Shown here: piece by piece, positions 1-7,897 of the stretch
Layout of the letters: each line of letters opens with the position of its first letter
How positions within the stretch are numbered: position 1 is the first letter of the stretch
NCBI GenBank assembly: GCA_025458245.1
Contig: JALOSW010000003.1
Span: forward strand, 1 to 42,275
DNA: 42,275 nucleotides
DNA from: Burkholderiales bacterium
GTDB lineage: Bacteria > Pseudomonadota > Gammaproteobacteria > Burkholderiales > SG8-39
Direction: 5' to 3'
The notes under the pieces: generated by a model
Databases searched by the model: none
Seen by the model: only the letters and a program-made list of their open reading frames with translations
Told to the model about the DNA's origin: nothing
Program-made: the position numbers and the translations under genes

Positions 1-639
1 GCGCTTGCGGTCATCACCGCGGCGGTGATGCTCCCGGTCGCGATCTGGGCAGGCCGCGCACTTGCGTGGGGGCGCTTTCGCGGCAAGGCAGCGGTCGAGG
101 CACTCGTCGCCCTGCCGCTCGTGCTTCCGCCCACTGTCCTCGGCTACTACCTGCTGGTCGCGTTCGCGCCGCAATCGGCTCTCGGGCAGTTCTACCAGAG
201 CCTCGTCGGCGCCTCCCTGGCGTTCAGCTTCGAGGGGCTCGTGGTCGCGTCCATCATCGCGAACGTGCCGTTCGCGATCCAGCCGGTGCAGCGCGGGTTC
301 GAGGCGATTCCGGCCGAGGTGCGCGAGGCCGCGTGGCTTTCGGGCATGTCGTCGTGGCGTGCGCTCTGGAAGGTCGAGCTGCCGCTCGCGTGGCCGGCGC
401 TGCTCACCGCGTTCGTGCTCACTTTCGCACACACGCTCGGCGAGTTCGGCGTCGTCTTGATGGTCGGCGGCAACATCCCCGAGGCGACACGGACGGTGTC
501 GATCGCGATCTACGACCGCGTACAGGCGTTCGACGACCGGGCGGCCGGCGTCATGGCGGCGACGCTGCTCGCCCTGTCGTTCGTGTCGATCAGCGTCGTC
601 TACTGGATCGACCGCGCCGCGCGGAGGCGGCATGGCTAG
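1..639 (+). CDS. modB: Molybdate ABC transporter permease ModB (5' end outside window)
   Basis: Inner-membrane permease that passes molybdate from periplasmic ModA into the cytoplasm using ATP hydrolysed by ModC. The frame is open from base 1, so the start lies upstream; a GTG at 25 is only an internal codon. The visible 212 residues contain several hydrophobic helices. They also carry the binding-protein-dependent transport signature (EAAWLSGMSSW followed by ELPLAWP), which is the EAA loop that docks on the ATPase. The C-terminal hydrophobic helix ends in a basic tail. The stop overlaps modC by 8 bp, so the two are translationally coupled. Specificity for molybdate rather than sulfate is inferred from family resemblance and the short adjacent ModC; modA is not in view. 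Confidence 0.88.
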   Translation, partial: ALAVITAAVMLPVAIWAGRALAWGRFRGKAAVEALVALPLVLPPTVLGYYLLVAFAPQSALGQFYQSLVGASLAFSFEGLVVASIIANVPFAIQPVQRGFEAIPAEVREAAWLSGMSSWRALWKVELPLAWPALLTAFVLTFAHTLGEFGVVLMVGGNIPEATRTVSIAIYDRVQAFDDRAAGVMAATLLALSFVSISVVYWIDRAARRRHG

Positions 640-1771
640 CGCCGGCCTGCATGTGCGCCTCCAGCAGGCGCATCCGATCCCGCTCGCGGCGGCTTTCGAG
701 GTCGCGGCGGGCGAGCTGCTCGCGCTCGTCGGCCCCTCCGGCAGCGGGAAGACGACGATCCTGCGGGCGATCGCGGGCCTCGTTCATCCGGCGCGCGGCG
801 AGGTCGCGTGCGGCGGCGAGCAGTGGCTCGACACCGCGCGCGCGGTGCGCCTGGCGCCGCAGGCGCGCCAAGTCGGCATGGTGTTCCAGCACTACGCGCT
901 CTTTCCGCATCTCACCGCCGCCGGCAACGTCGAGGCGGCGCTGCTCGACCGGCCGCCGGCAGTGCGGCGCGAGCGGGCCCGGGAACTGCTCGCGACCGTG
1001 CACCTCGACGGCCTCGCCGACCGCCTGCCGCGCCAGCTCTCGGGCGGCCAGCAGCAGCGCGTCGCGCTCGCCCGTGCGCTCGCGCGCGAGCCCCGGGTGC
1101 TGCTGCTCGACGAGCCCTTCTCGGCCGTCGACCAGGTCACGCGTCGGCGGCTGCAGCGCGAACTCGGGATGCTGCGCCAGAGGCTCGCCATCCCGATCGT
1201 GCTCGTCACGCACGATCTCGAGGAGGCCGGGGTTCTCGCCGATCGCATGGTGGTGCTGTCGCGCGGCGAGACGCTTCAGGACGGGCCGCCGTTCGAGGTG
1301 ATGGCGAAGCCGAAGAGCGTGCACGTCGCACGGCTGGTCGATTTCCAGAATCTGCTCCGGGGCGAGGTGCTTGCGCACGATCCGAGCGGCGATCGCACGC
1401 TGCTCCGCTGGCTCGACTACACGCTCGACGCGCCGCTCACGCGCGCCGTGTCGCCGGGCACTCGAGTCGCGTGGGGAATTCTTCCGGCGCACTGCATCCT
1501 GCATCGGCGCGATCGCCCCTCGCGCGGCGAGCGTGAGAACCCGATCGCGGGCGTCATCGGCGAGTACCTCCCGTTCGGCGAGAACGCCGCGGTGACGATG
1601 TGGGTCCAAGGCAGGCAGGACGCGGAGCTGCGGCTCTCGGTGCCGACGCACGTCGCCGATCGCAACCGGCTCGCTAAAGGCGTGGAGATTCGCGTATCGC
1701 TCCTCAAGGAAGCGATTCACTTTATGCCCGACGCCCCCGAGCGGTTGACTGCCCCCGAGTCCGCCCGCTAA
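632..1771 (+). CDS. modC: Molybdate ABC transporter ATP-binding protein ModC
   Basis: Cytoplasmic ATPase that energises ModB. The 379 residues show Walker A GPSGSGKT (34-41), a Q-loop ([10 protein letters not shown]), the ABC signature LSGGQQQR, Walker B VLLLDEP and the switch histidine in LVTHD. The C-terminal third, from about residue 235, looks like the MOBE/TOBE ligand-sensing domain found in ModC and related importers. It starts inside modB (8-bp overlap). The last codons contain the -35 hexamer of the grxD promoter, so the two transcription units are compressed together. A sulfate or ferric family member is possible, but pairing with a ModB-type permease favours molybdate. Confidence 0.87.
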   Translation: MASAGLHVRLQQAHPIPLAAAFEVAAGELLALVGPSGSGKTTILRAIAGLVHPARGEVACGGEQWLDTARAVRLAPQARQVGMVFQHYALFPHLTAAGNVEAALLDRPPAVRRERARELLATVHLDGLADRLPRQLSGGQQQRVALARALAREPRVLLLDEPFSAVDQVTRRRLQRELGMLRQRLAIPIVLVTHDLEEAGVLADRMVVLSRGETLQDGPPFEVMAKPKSVHVARLVDFQNLLRGEVLAHDPSGDRTLLRWLDYTLDAPLTRAVSPGTRVAWGILPAHCILHRRDRPSRGERENPIAGVIGEYLPFGENAAVTMWVQGRQDAELRLSVPTHVADRNRLAKGVEIRVSLLKEAIHFMPDAPERLTAPESAR

Positions 1772-1774
1772 AAT
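1745..1774 (+). promoter_or_regulatory. Sigma70-type promoter for grxD
   Basis: TTGACT (1745-1750) and TAAAAT (1769-1774) are separated by 18 bp, close to the sigma70 consensus. The promoter lies across the modC stop and gives a predicted start near 1781, inside the IscR-like site. This suggests grxD is transcribed separately from modBC. Confidence 0.62.
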
Positions 1775-1776
1775 CC

Positions 1777-1801
1777 AATCCTGACTGTTTTAGTCGGATA
1801 T
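1777..1801 (+). promoter_or_regulatory. IscR-like operator (type 1) overlapping the grxD transcription start
   Basis: A partly palindromic 25-bp site has GACT (1783-1786), a GTTTT core and AGTC (1792-1795), flanked by CCT before and GGATAT after. This matches the published IscR type 1 consensus (YYGACTRWWWYAGTCRRSTAT) at all but one position of its core, with two mismatches in the left flank. AGTCGGATA recurs at 1804-1812, 12 bp further on, as an extra half-site. Its position just downstream of the -10 fits repression by [2Fe-2S]-IscR of an iron-sulfur-related gene. Confidence 0.55.
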
Positions 1802-1853
1802 TGAGTCGGATAGTGTGCCGGCCCCTCGGATGCCGGCTTTCGGAGGCAAGCCA

Positions 1854-2174
1854 ATGGACGTGAAAGCGAAGATTCACCAGCAGGTCACCGGCCACCCGGT
1901 GGTGCTCTACATGAAGGGCACGCCGCAGTTTCCGCAGTGCGGATTCTCGGCGATGGCCGTGCAGATCCTTCAGGCCTCGGGCGCGAGCGATTTCTACTCC
2001 GTGAACGTGCTCGAGGAGCCCGAGATCCGCCAGGGCATCAAGGATTACGCGAACTGGCCAACGATCCCGCAGCTCTACCTCAAGGGCGAGTTCGTCGGCG
2101 GCTCGGACATCATGAAGGAAATGTACCAGTCGGGCGAGCTGCAGAAGAAGATCAAGGAAGTGGTGACGGCGTAG
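1854..2174 (+). CDS. grxD: Monothiol glutaredoxin GrxD (Grx4 family)
   Basis: A 106-residue CGFS-type glutaredoxin that binds and transfers [2Fe-2S] clusters with glutathione. The active site is CGFS at 29-32, preceded by the family motif MKGTPQFPQ. The glutathione-binding segments WPTIPQLY and GGSD follow. I chose the ATG at 1854 because CGGAGG lies 8-13 bp upstream and the product then has the normal family length; an upstream in-frame ATG at 1815 has no such support. Promoter and IscR-like site precede it. The last 15 codons are repeated just downstream in a 105-bp tandem duplication. Confidence 0.93.
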   Translation: MDVKAKIHQQVTGHPVVLYMKGTPQFPQCGFSAMAVQILQASGASDFYSVNVLEEPEIRQGIKDYANWPTIPQLYLKGEFVGGSDIMKEMYQSGELQKKIKEVVTA

Positions 2175-2199
2175 CGAGCCCGCTTGCTCGGGGGATTCT

Positions 2200-2222
2200 G
2201 AAAGGGGGCGTTGCCCCCTTTC
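2200..2222. terminator. Hairpin terminator, first copy, after grxD
   Basis: AAAGGGGGC and GCCCCCTTT pair around a 3-nt GTT loop, giving a 9-bp stem flanked by A and T runs on both sides. This shape can terminate in either direction. It lies 26 bp after the grxD stop. Confidence 0.6.
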
Positions 2223-2304
2223 TCACGCGCGCAGTCGGGCGAGCTGCAGAAGAAGATCAAGGAAGTGGTGACGGCGTAGCGAGCCCGCTTGCTCGGGGGA
2301 TTCT

Positions 2305-2327
2305 GAAAGGGGGCGTCGCCCCCTTTC
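2305..2327. terminator. Hairpin terminator, second copy
   Basis: This is the duplicated hairpin, with loop GTC instead of GTT. The two stems in series would form a double terminator between grxD and the oppositely oriented thioesterase operon. Confidence 0.55.
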
Positions 2328-2352
2328 TCACGCGCGCAGTCAAGAAAAGACC

Positions 2353-2563
2353 GCAACGCAGAGGGCGCAGAGGGCCGCAGGAGTTTCGTTCGCGGTCCAG
2401 GCGGAGCGCCTGCCAATCCGCATTAGGAACGGGGATTCGCGCCCCGTTATTCCCTTTTGTACCGTCAAGGCCAGGAGCGACCGGGCGGACGCGGCGCGGC
2501 GCACTGCGCTCTCCCAGCGCCCTTTCCCTGCGGCCCCCTGCGCACTCCGCGCCCTCTGCGTCG
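2353..2563. repeat. Intergenic element with inverted 9-mer-repeat arms
   Basis: The left arm (2353-2383) reads as CGCAGAGGG-like 9-mers ending GGCCGCAGG. The right arm (2528-2563) is its reverse complement with one extra 9-mer inserted. About 145 bp between the arms shows no gene that I can recognise. Another element of the same design lies at 9213-9355. Together with the tandem duplication this accounts for the 407-bp gap between grxD and the thioesterase gene. Confidence 0.6.
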
Positions 2564-2581
2564 AAGTGCTCGCGTCGCTCG

Positions 2582-3109
2582 CTACAACCCGAGGATCAGG
2601 CACGTCGTCGTGCCGTGCGCGTACAGCTTTCCGTCGGCGCCGACCAGCCGTCCTTCCGCCGTCGCGATCGTCCGACCGGCGTTGATCACGCGGCCCTCCG
2701 CGCGCAGCGGCCCGGTCTCGCTCGATATCGGACGCACCAGGTTCACCTTCAGTTCGACGGTCGTATAGCCCTGTCCCGCGGCGAGCGTCGTCTGCACCGA
2801 GCACGCCATGCACGAGTCGAGCAGCGTGCACGCCCAGCCGCCGTGCACCGAGCCGATCGGGTTGTAGTGGGCGGGCAGCGCATGCCCGAGCATCGTCACG
2901 TGCCCCTTCACGGCCTCGAGGAAGCAGAAGTTGATCGCATCGCCCATCGGCGGGTGCGGCAGCCTGCCCTCCGCGATCGCGCGGATGAACTCGAGCCCGG
3001 TCATGGACCGGATCGTCTCGACGGTGCTCACGCCCGGGGCGCTCTTGCGTGCCGGCGCGTTCTCGAACTGCGCCAGCCACTCGTCGCGGGTCGCTTCGGC
3101 TTTCGTCAC
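2582..3109 (-). CDS. PaaI-family hotdog-fold thioesterase
   Basis: Likely acyl-CoA thioesterase of the PaaI/4HBT (hotdog) superfamily. The core from about residue 60 shows the family pattern HYNPIGSVHGGWACTLLDS, in which the HGG turn and following acidic residue form the active site. After it come VELKVNLVRPI and a GRTIATAEGRL strand. I prefer the GTG at 3109 (about 175 residues), since GAGGAGA lies just upstream and the gene then follows the fructosamine kinase by 22 bp. An ATG at 3145 would add 12 residues and overlap that gene. It is last in the argH operon; substrate unknown. Confidence 0.8.
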   Translation of the reverse strand: MTKAEATRDEWLAQFENAPARKSAPGVSTVETIRSMTGLEFIRAIAEGRLPHPPMGDAINFCFLEAVKGHVTMLGHALPAHYNPIGSVHGGWACTLLDSCMACSVQTTLAAGQGYTTVELKVNLVRPISSETGPLRAEGRVINAGRTIATAEGRLVGADGKLYAHGTTTCLILGL

Positions 3110-3131
3110 GTCGGTCTCCTCGCGCGGCGGG

Positions 3132-4022
3132 TCAACGGGCGGCATCGAGCAGGCGGGACATCATGCGCGCCGCCTGCGCTGCGTAGCTGCCGCCGAACAG
3201 GTTCGCATGGTTCAGCACGTGGTAGAGATTGTAGAGGTCGCGGCGCCGCGCGTACCCGGGGTCGATCGGCGCGATCTCGCCGTAGCCCTCGTAGAACGCG
3301 CGCGGGAAGCCGCCGAAGAGTTCCGTCATCGCGAGATCGGCCTCGGGGTCGCCGCGATACACGGCCGGATCGAAGACGACGGGCTCGCCGCTTTGGACGA
3401 ACGCCGCGTTTCCGCCCCACAGGTCGCCGTGGAGCAGCGCCGGCTTCGGCGCGCGGCCGGCGAGGAGACGGGGCACTGCCGCGCGCAGCCGCGCTCCGAG
3501 CGACTGGAGCGCATCGCCGAGGCCGCGCTCGGCCGCGAGCGCGAGCTGCGGCCCGAGCCGCTCACGGTCCCAGAACTCGGCCCAGTCGTGCGTCTCGCCG
3601 TTTCGCTGCGGCGTCGCCCCGATGAAGTTCGGGCGGTGCCAGCCGAAGGTCGTCCCGACCGGCCTCGCGTGCATGCGCGCGAGCGAGCGTCCGAGCTCGC
3701 GATACTCCGCAGGGCGGCCTTCGCGCAACGCGAGATGCTCCAGCACGAGGAAAGCCGTGTCCTCGGCGACGCCCTGCGCGATGACGGTCGGCACCCGCAT
3801 TCCGGCTGCCGCGAGCGCGGCGAGTCCGTCCGCTTCGGCCGCGAGGTTCGCGCCTTGCCGGGCATCGTTCGTTTTCGCGAAGTAGTGCCGGCCATCTTCG
3901 CCCGCGAGCGCGACCGAGGCGTGGATGCAGCCGCCGGAAACGGCGCGCGAAGAGGCGATGCGGAAGGGCGCCCCGGTCGCCGCGGAGATGGCGGCTGCGA
4001 TGAGCGGGGACGCGCGATTCAG
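3132..4022 (-). CDS. Fructosamine kinase family protein (FN3K/YniA-like)
   Basis: Aminoglycoside-phosphotransferase-fold kinase related to FN3K and E. coli YniA, which phosphorylate ketosamines on glycated proteins so that the sugar is released. Visible hallmarks are the ATP-site lysine in YFAKT, the catalytic loop LLHGDLWGGN, VVFDPAVYRGD (metal-binding Asp) and the C-terminal LYHVLNHANLFGG, all as in YniA. No ATG or GTG lies between the preceding stop and the conserved domain. The best start is CTG at 4022 (296 aa) or CTG at 4043, both inside a heptamer-repeat array, so the start is uncertain. It is co-directional with the protein kinase upstream and the thioesterase downstream. Confidence 0.82.
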   Translation of the reverse strand: MNRASPLIAAAISAATGAPFRIASSRAVSGGCIHASVALAGEDGRHYFAKTNDARQGANLAAEADGLAALAAAGMRVPTVIAQGVAEDTAFLVLEHLALREGRPAEYRELGRSLARMHARPVGTTFGWHRPNFIGATPQRNGETHDWAEFWDRERLGPQLALAAERGLGDALQSLGARLRAAVPRLLAGRAPKPALLHGDLWGGNAAFVQSGEPVVFDPAVYRGDPEADLAMTELFGGFPRAFYEGYGEIAPIDPGYARRRDLYNLYHVLNHANLFGGSYAAQAARMMSRLLDAAR

Positions 4023-4057
4023 GGACGAGGAACCGGGACTCAGGATCCCGGACCCTA
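4016..4057. repeat. Degenerate heptamer array at the kinase/fructosamine kinase junction
   Basis: Six 7-bp units in exact phase on the + strand: GATTCAG, GGACGAG, GAACCGG, GACTCAG, GATCCCG, GACCCTA. The last unit contains the reverse complement of the upstream kinase stop codon. The first contains the CTG taken as the fructosamine kinase start. Same family as the arrays at 30973, 32312, 34500 and 39973. Confidence 0.6.
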
Positions 4058-5356
4058 GACGGCGGAGAGCCGGTTGTTCGCGAACGTCAGCCGGTCCACG
4101 AGGATCCACATGAACGCCCGGTCGAAGCGGTGCCGGCAGGCGTCCGACGCGTGGTCGAGATCGTCGCATCGGATCGTGATGATCCGCGAGGGCGACAGCG
4201 TCGCGACGTCCGCGGTCCGTTCGCTGCGCGTCCTCGAGAGATACGCCATCTCGCCGAAGCATTCGCCCCCCGCGAGGATGTTCAGCACCTTCTGGCGTTT
4301 CGACACTTTCACTTCGCCAGACGCGAGGATGCAGAAATGCTCGCCCGGCTCGCCCGCCTGCATGACGGTGCTGCCGGCCGGTTCGTCGCGCCAGTTCGAG
4401 ATGCGCAGCACCTCCCAGAGCTCGCCGTCGCTGAACTCCGCGAAGAACGGCATGGCGCGCAGCGTGTTGAACTTCTCGGTGTCGGCCACATCGGCCTGCT
4501 TCGCGACCGCGAGATCGGCGCGAAACGCGTTCGCGAGATCCATCGAGAACTCGTCCCACGTCTGATAGCGCCGCTCGAGCTCCTTCTCCATCGCGCGCTT
4601 GACGATGCGGTCGAGCGACGGCGGAATCTCGTTGCGGTGCGAGGAGGGCGGCGGCGGCTCGACGCTCGTGATCTGGTACATCACGCTGAAGTTGTTCTTG
4701 CCCGAGAACGGCAGGATCCCGGTGAGCAGCTGATACATCACCACGCCGAGGGAGTAGATGTCGGTCTGGTGGTTGAGCGGATGCTCCTTGATCTGCTGCG
4801 GCGACATGTAGGCGGGCGAGCCGATGCCCGACACCTGCGTGGTGTCGCCGGTCGCCATGATCGCGGAGCCGAAGTCCGAGATCTTGATGTCGGTGCGGCC
4901 GAGGAGCGAAATCGGCCCCGTGAGCAGGAGATTGGCCGGCTTGATGTCGCGGTGCGTGACGCCGAGCTTGTTCGCGTAGTCGAGCGCGCGCGTGCACTTG
5001 AAGACGACTTCCACCACCTTGTCGAGCGGCAGGAGGTTCCCGGGCTCGCAGTATTGCTCCAGCGTTCCGCCGGGCACGTACTCCATCACGATGTAGCTGG
5101 TCTCGTCGCCGGTGACGGCGTCGAAGATCTGTGCGATGTGAGGATGCGCGAGCTTGCCGGCGAGCGATGCCTCGGTGACGAACAGCTTGCGGTACACGCG
5201 CCCGCCGCCGGCGTCGCCGAGCTTATCGGGGTACACGATCTTCACCGCGACGTCGCGGCGCGCGAACTCGTCGTGGCAGAGATACACCTCGCTCGTCGCG
5301 CCCTCGCCGAGCTTGGAGAGCACCTGATACTTGCCGATGCGCTCGGGCTGGCTCAT
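4055..5356 (-). CDS. Ser/Thr protein kinase with C-terminal cyclic-nucleotide-binding domain
   Basis: Cytoplasmic Hanks-type kinase fused to a cNMP-binding domain, 433 residues. All catalytic motifs are intact: glycine loop LGEGATSEV (16-24), Lys39, Glu62, HRDIKPAN (135-142) and DFG (161-163). A GSPAYMSPQQ segment then corresponds to the P+1 loop. From about residue 300 a cNMP-binding fold follows. Its phosphate-binding cassette, GECFGEMAYL, leads to ERTADV with the conserved Arg, suggesting real nucleotide binding. I see no transmembrane helix or PASTA domain. The ATG at 5356 lies 7 bp after argH. Regulation of the kinase by cAMP or c-di-GMP is inference. The stop codon lies in a heptamer repeat. 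Confidence 0.9.
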   Translation of the reverse strand: MSQPERIGKYQVLSKLGEGATSEVYLCHDEFARRDVAVKIVYPDKLGDAGGGRVYRKLFVTEASLAGKLAHPHIAQIFDAVTGDETSYIVMEYVPGGTLEQYCEPGNLLPLDKVVEVVFKCTRALDYANKLGVTHRDIKPANLLLTGPISLLGRTDIKISDFGSAIMATGDTTQVSGIGSPAYMSPQQIKEHPLNHQTDIYSLGVVMYQLLTGILPFSGKNNFSVMYQITSVEPPPPSSHRNEIPPSLDRIVKRAMEKELERRYQTWDEFSMDLANAFRADLAVAKQADVADTEKFNTLRAMPFFAEFSDGELWEVLRISNWRDEPAGSTVMQAGEPGEHFCILASGEVKVSKRQKVLNILAGGECFGEMAYLSRTRSERTADVATLSPSRIITIRCDDLDHASDACRHRFDRAFMWILVDRLTFANNRLSAV

Positions 5357-5363
5357 CGGGCGA

Positions 5364-6776
5364 TCATGCCGAGCCGAGCGTCTCGCGCGCGCGACGGACG
5401 GCCGCCCGCACGGCCTCGGGCGCGGTGCCGCCGAAGCTCGTGCGGCTCGCCGCCGAGCCCTCGGGCGTGAGCACCGCGAAGACGTCCTCGCCCACGAGCG
5501 ACGAAAAGCCCTGCAGATCCGCAAGCGGCAGCGCGGCGAGGTCGACGCCGCGTTCCTCGGCGGCGCGCACGGCGCGCGCGACCGTCTCATGCGCGTCGCG
5601 GAACGGCATGCCGCGCTTCACGAGATAGTCGGCCAGGTCCGTCGCCGTCGCAAAGCCCTCCTGCGTCGCCGCGCGCATCGCGTCCGCGTCGACCTCGATT
5701 CCCGCGACCATCTCCGCGAAGATCGCCAGGGTGTCGACCAGCGTATCGACCGTGTCGAAGAGCGGTTCCTTGTCTTCCTGATTGTCCTTGTTGTACGCGA
5801 GCGGCTGCGCCTTCATCAGCGTGACGAGCGCCATGAGATGGCCGACGACGCGTCCGGTCTTGCCGCGCGCGAGCTCGGGCACGTCCGGGTTCTTCTTCTG
5901 CGGCATGATCGACGAACCGGTCGTGTAGCGGTCCGGGAGCCGCACGAAGCCGAACCGCGGATTCATCCAGAGGATCAGCTCCTCCGAGAGCCGCGAGAGG
6001 TGCACCATCACGATCGAGGCGGCCGCCGCGAACTCGATGGCGAAATCGCGATCCGACACCGCGTCGAGCGAGTTCGCGCAGACGCCCTCGAAGCCGAGCT
6101 CGCGCGCCACGCGGTCGCGGTCGATCGGGAACGAAGTGCCGGCGAGCGCCGCGGCGCCGAGCGGCAGCCGGTTCACGCGCCTGCGGCAGTCCGCGAGCCG
6201 CGCGACGTCGCGGTCGAACATCTCGTAGTACGCCAGGAGGTGGTGGCCGAAGGTCACCGGCTGCGCCACCTGGAGATGCGTGAAGCCGGGCATCACCGTG
6301 GCCGCATGCCGGTCGGCGAGCTCGACGAGCGCGCGCTGCAGCTTGCGCACGAGCGCCGCGATGTCGTCGATGGCCGCGCGCAGGAAGAGGCGCACGTCGG
6401 TCGCGACCTGGTCGTTGCGCGAGCGGGCCGTGTGCAGGCGCTTGCCCGCGTCGCCGACGAGCGCGGTGAGCCGGCGCTCGATGTTGAGGTGCACGTCTTC
6501 CGCGTCGAGCGACCACTCGAACCGGCCCGACGCGATCTCGGCGCCGATCTCGGCCATGCCGCGCTCGATCGCGGCGAGATCCTCGTGCGACAGAAGCTTC
6601 GCGGCTGCGAGCATGCGCGCGTGCGCGAGCGAGCCCATGATGTCGAACTCCGCGAGGCGGCGATCGAACGAAACCGATGCGGTGTAGCGCTTCACCCGTT
6701 CGTCCACGGGCTCGGCGAAGCGGCCCGACCACGCGCCCTTCGCGCCAGCGTGAAGGTTTTCCTCGGAGGGCGGCAT
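5364..6776 (-). CDS. argH: Argininosuccinate lyase
   Basis: Last step of arginine synthesis: splits argininosuccinate into arginine and fumarate; a cytoplasmic homotetramer. The 470 residues include WSGRF near the N-terminus, [14 protein letters not shown], the substrate loop [14 protein letters not shown] and the fumarase/lyase signature [11 protein letters not shown] (about 290-300). Length agrees with E. coli ArgH (457) plus a short N-terminal extension. It heads a four-gene operon with a protein kinase, a fructosamine kinase and a thioesterase. It is divergent from the sensor kinase gene, a neighbourhood shared with Pseudomonas (argH-algZ-algR-hemC). Confidence 0.96.
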   Translation of the reverse strand: MPPSEENLHAGAKGAWSGRFAEPVDERVKRYTASVSFDRRLAEFDIMGSLAHARMLAAAKLLSHEDLAAIERGMAEIGAEIASGRFEWSLDAEDVHLNIERRLTALVGDAGKRLHTARSRNDQVATDVRLFLRAAIDDIAALVRKLQRALVELADRHAATVMPGFTHLQVAQPVTFGHHLLAYYEMFDRDVARLADCRRRVNRLPLGAAALAGTSFPIDRDRVARELGFEGVCANSLDAVSDRDFAIEFAAAASIVMVHLSRLSEELILWMNPRFGFVRLPDRYTTGSSIMPQKKNPDVPELARGKTGRVVGHLMALVTLMKAQPLAYNKDNQEDKEPLFDTVDTLVDTLAIFAEMVAGIEVDADAMRAATQEGFATATDLADYLVKRGMPFRDAHETVARAVRAAEERGVDLAALPLADLQGFSSLVGEDVFAVLTPEGSAASRTSFGGTAPEAVRAAVRRARETLGSA

Positions 6777-6833
6777 GCTCGCTTGTAAACCCGGGTCGGA
6801 GGTCAGAGAATCGGCGCGTTCGCGCGCGCGTCG

Positions 6834-6860
6834 TAATAATTTTCTTCCGGTCTGACCGGA
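6834..6860 (+). promoter_or_regulatory. Putative -10 region and palindromic operator of the sensor kinase operon
   Basis: An A/T-rich TAATAAT (6834-6840) sits in otherwise G/C-rich DNA and could be the -10. Directly after it is a perfect palindrome, TCCGGTC-T-GACCGGA (6846-6860), followed by AGGAGG-type sequence at about 6868-6873 and the GTG start at 6884. The palindrome would overlap the transcription start. The binding protein is unknown, and it could instead serve the divergent argH. Confidence 0.4.
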
Positions 6861-6883
6861 GTGCGCGAGGAGGCCTCGAGCGC

Positions 6884-7897
6884 GTGTCCATTCTAAGCGA
6901 AAAAACCTCCGGCGACGCCCTTCCGGACTTCCGCAGCCTGGGTGTGATCGCCCGGGCGCTCGTCGGCGTGAACTTTGCCGCGCTTCTCGCCGCCGCGGTG
7001 CGCGCCCAGGACCTCACCGAGCTCGCCGACTACATGCTGGAGATCGCTGCCGTGCTCGAGCCGGCGCTCCTCGGAAGCCTGATCGTCCTGTACGCGGCGA
7101 ATCCGATGCTCGCGAAACTGCCCTACCGCACCGGGCTCGCGGCGGTATTCGCGATCGTGATTGCCGTCACGCTGGCGATCCTCTGGCTCGGCGCGGCGGC
7201 CCTGCAGGACGCGTTCGCGCCGGGCGCGCTGCGCGCCGTGGCGTTCGCGATCCTGGTGACGGCGCTGCTCGCGGCGTATTTCCAGCTGCGCGCCCGCGCT
7301 TTCTCGCCCGCGCTCGCCGAAGCGCGGCTGCAGGCGCTGCAGGCGCGGATCCGGCCGCACTTCCTCTTCAATTCGCTCAACGCCGTCCTGTCGGTCATTC
7401 GCAGCGACCCGAAGCGCGCCGAGGGCGCGATCGAGGATCTCGCGGAGCTCTACCGCATGCTCATGGCCGATACCCAGACCCTCACCACGCTCGCCAACGA
7501 GATCGAGGTGACGCGCCAATACCTCAACCTCGAGCACCTGCGCCTGGGTGACCGGCTCGCGGTCGAATGGCGCGTCGAGACGGCGCCGCGCGATGCGCTG
7601 GTGCCGCCGCTGCTCCTGCAGCCGCTCGTGGAGAACGCCGTGTACCACGGCATCGAACCCGGCATCGCGCGCGGCACCATCGAGATCGCGATCTACCGCG
7701 ACGGCGAGCGCGTGCACGTCCGGCTCACGAACCCCTACCATCCCGAGCACCAGCACCGCCAGGGCAACCGCATGGCGCTCGCGAACATCCGTGAGCGGTT
7801 GGCGCTGCACTTCGACGTCGAGTCGAGGCTCGAGTCGGGAGCGGTCGGCGCGAACTGGGAGATCCACATGGTCATGCCGTACCGGCGCAAAGCATGA
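6884..7897 (+). CDS. LytS/AlgZ-type sensor histidine kinase
   Basis: Membrane sensor of the His_kinase (PF06580) class. About four hydrophobic helices (roughly residues 18-38, 55-72, 85-107, 117-133) precede the H-box [13 protein letters not shown], with the phosphorylated His at 159. An N-box, [14 protein letters not shown], and a C-terminal [13 protein letters not shown] follow, as in AlgZ/FimS. I see no separate periplasmic sensor domain. The GTG at 6884 was chosen because GAGGAGG lies about 11 bp upstream; the product is then 337 residues. It overlaps the regulator gene by 4 bp (ATGA). Resemblance and position before hemC suggest the AlgZ lineage, but alginate control is not implied here. 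Confidence 0.88.
   Translation: MSILSEKTSGDALPDFRSLGVIARALVGVNFAALLAAAVRAQDLTELADYMLEIAAVLEPALLGSLIVLYAANPMLAKLPYRTGLAAVFAIVIAVTLAILWLGAAALQDAFAPGALRAVAFAILVTALLAAYFQLRARAFSPALAEARLQALQARIRPHFLFNSLNAVLSVIRSDPKRAEGAIEDLAELYRMLMADTQTLTTLANEIEVTRQYLNLEHLRLGDRLAVEWRVETAPRDALVPPLLLQPLVENAVYHGIEPGIARGTIEIAIYRDGERVHVRLTNPYHPEHQHRQGNRMALANIRERLALHFDVESRLESGAVGANWEIHMVMPYRRKA

Larger units (their letters stand above)
2127..2336 (+). repeat. 105-bp tandem duplication covering the grxD 3' end and its hairpin
   Basis: Positions 2127-2231 and 2232-2336 are consecutive copies of one 105-bp unit, differing at a single base (T2212 versus C2317). Each holds the last grxD codons, the stop, a short CGAGC/GCTCG inverted repeat and a strong G/C hairpin. 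CAGT begins a third, aborted copy at 2337. The second copy of the codons has no start and is non-coding. Confidence 0.95.

Noticed and set aside
2075-2416. A 113-codon minus-strand frame with an internal repeat after grxD
   Set aside because: It reads the 105-bp duplication backwards, and its repeated peptide comes from terminator DNA. No start signal supports it.
3132-4997. One large protein joining the fructosamine kinase to upstream sequence (621 codons)
   Set aside because: The upstream half is out of frame with, and overlaps, the clear Ser/Thr kinase gene. The frame is only open because the fructosamine kinase lacks an upstream stop.
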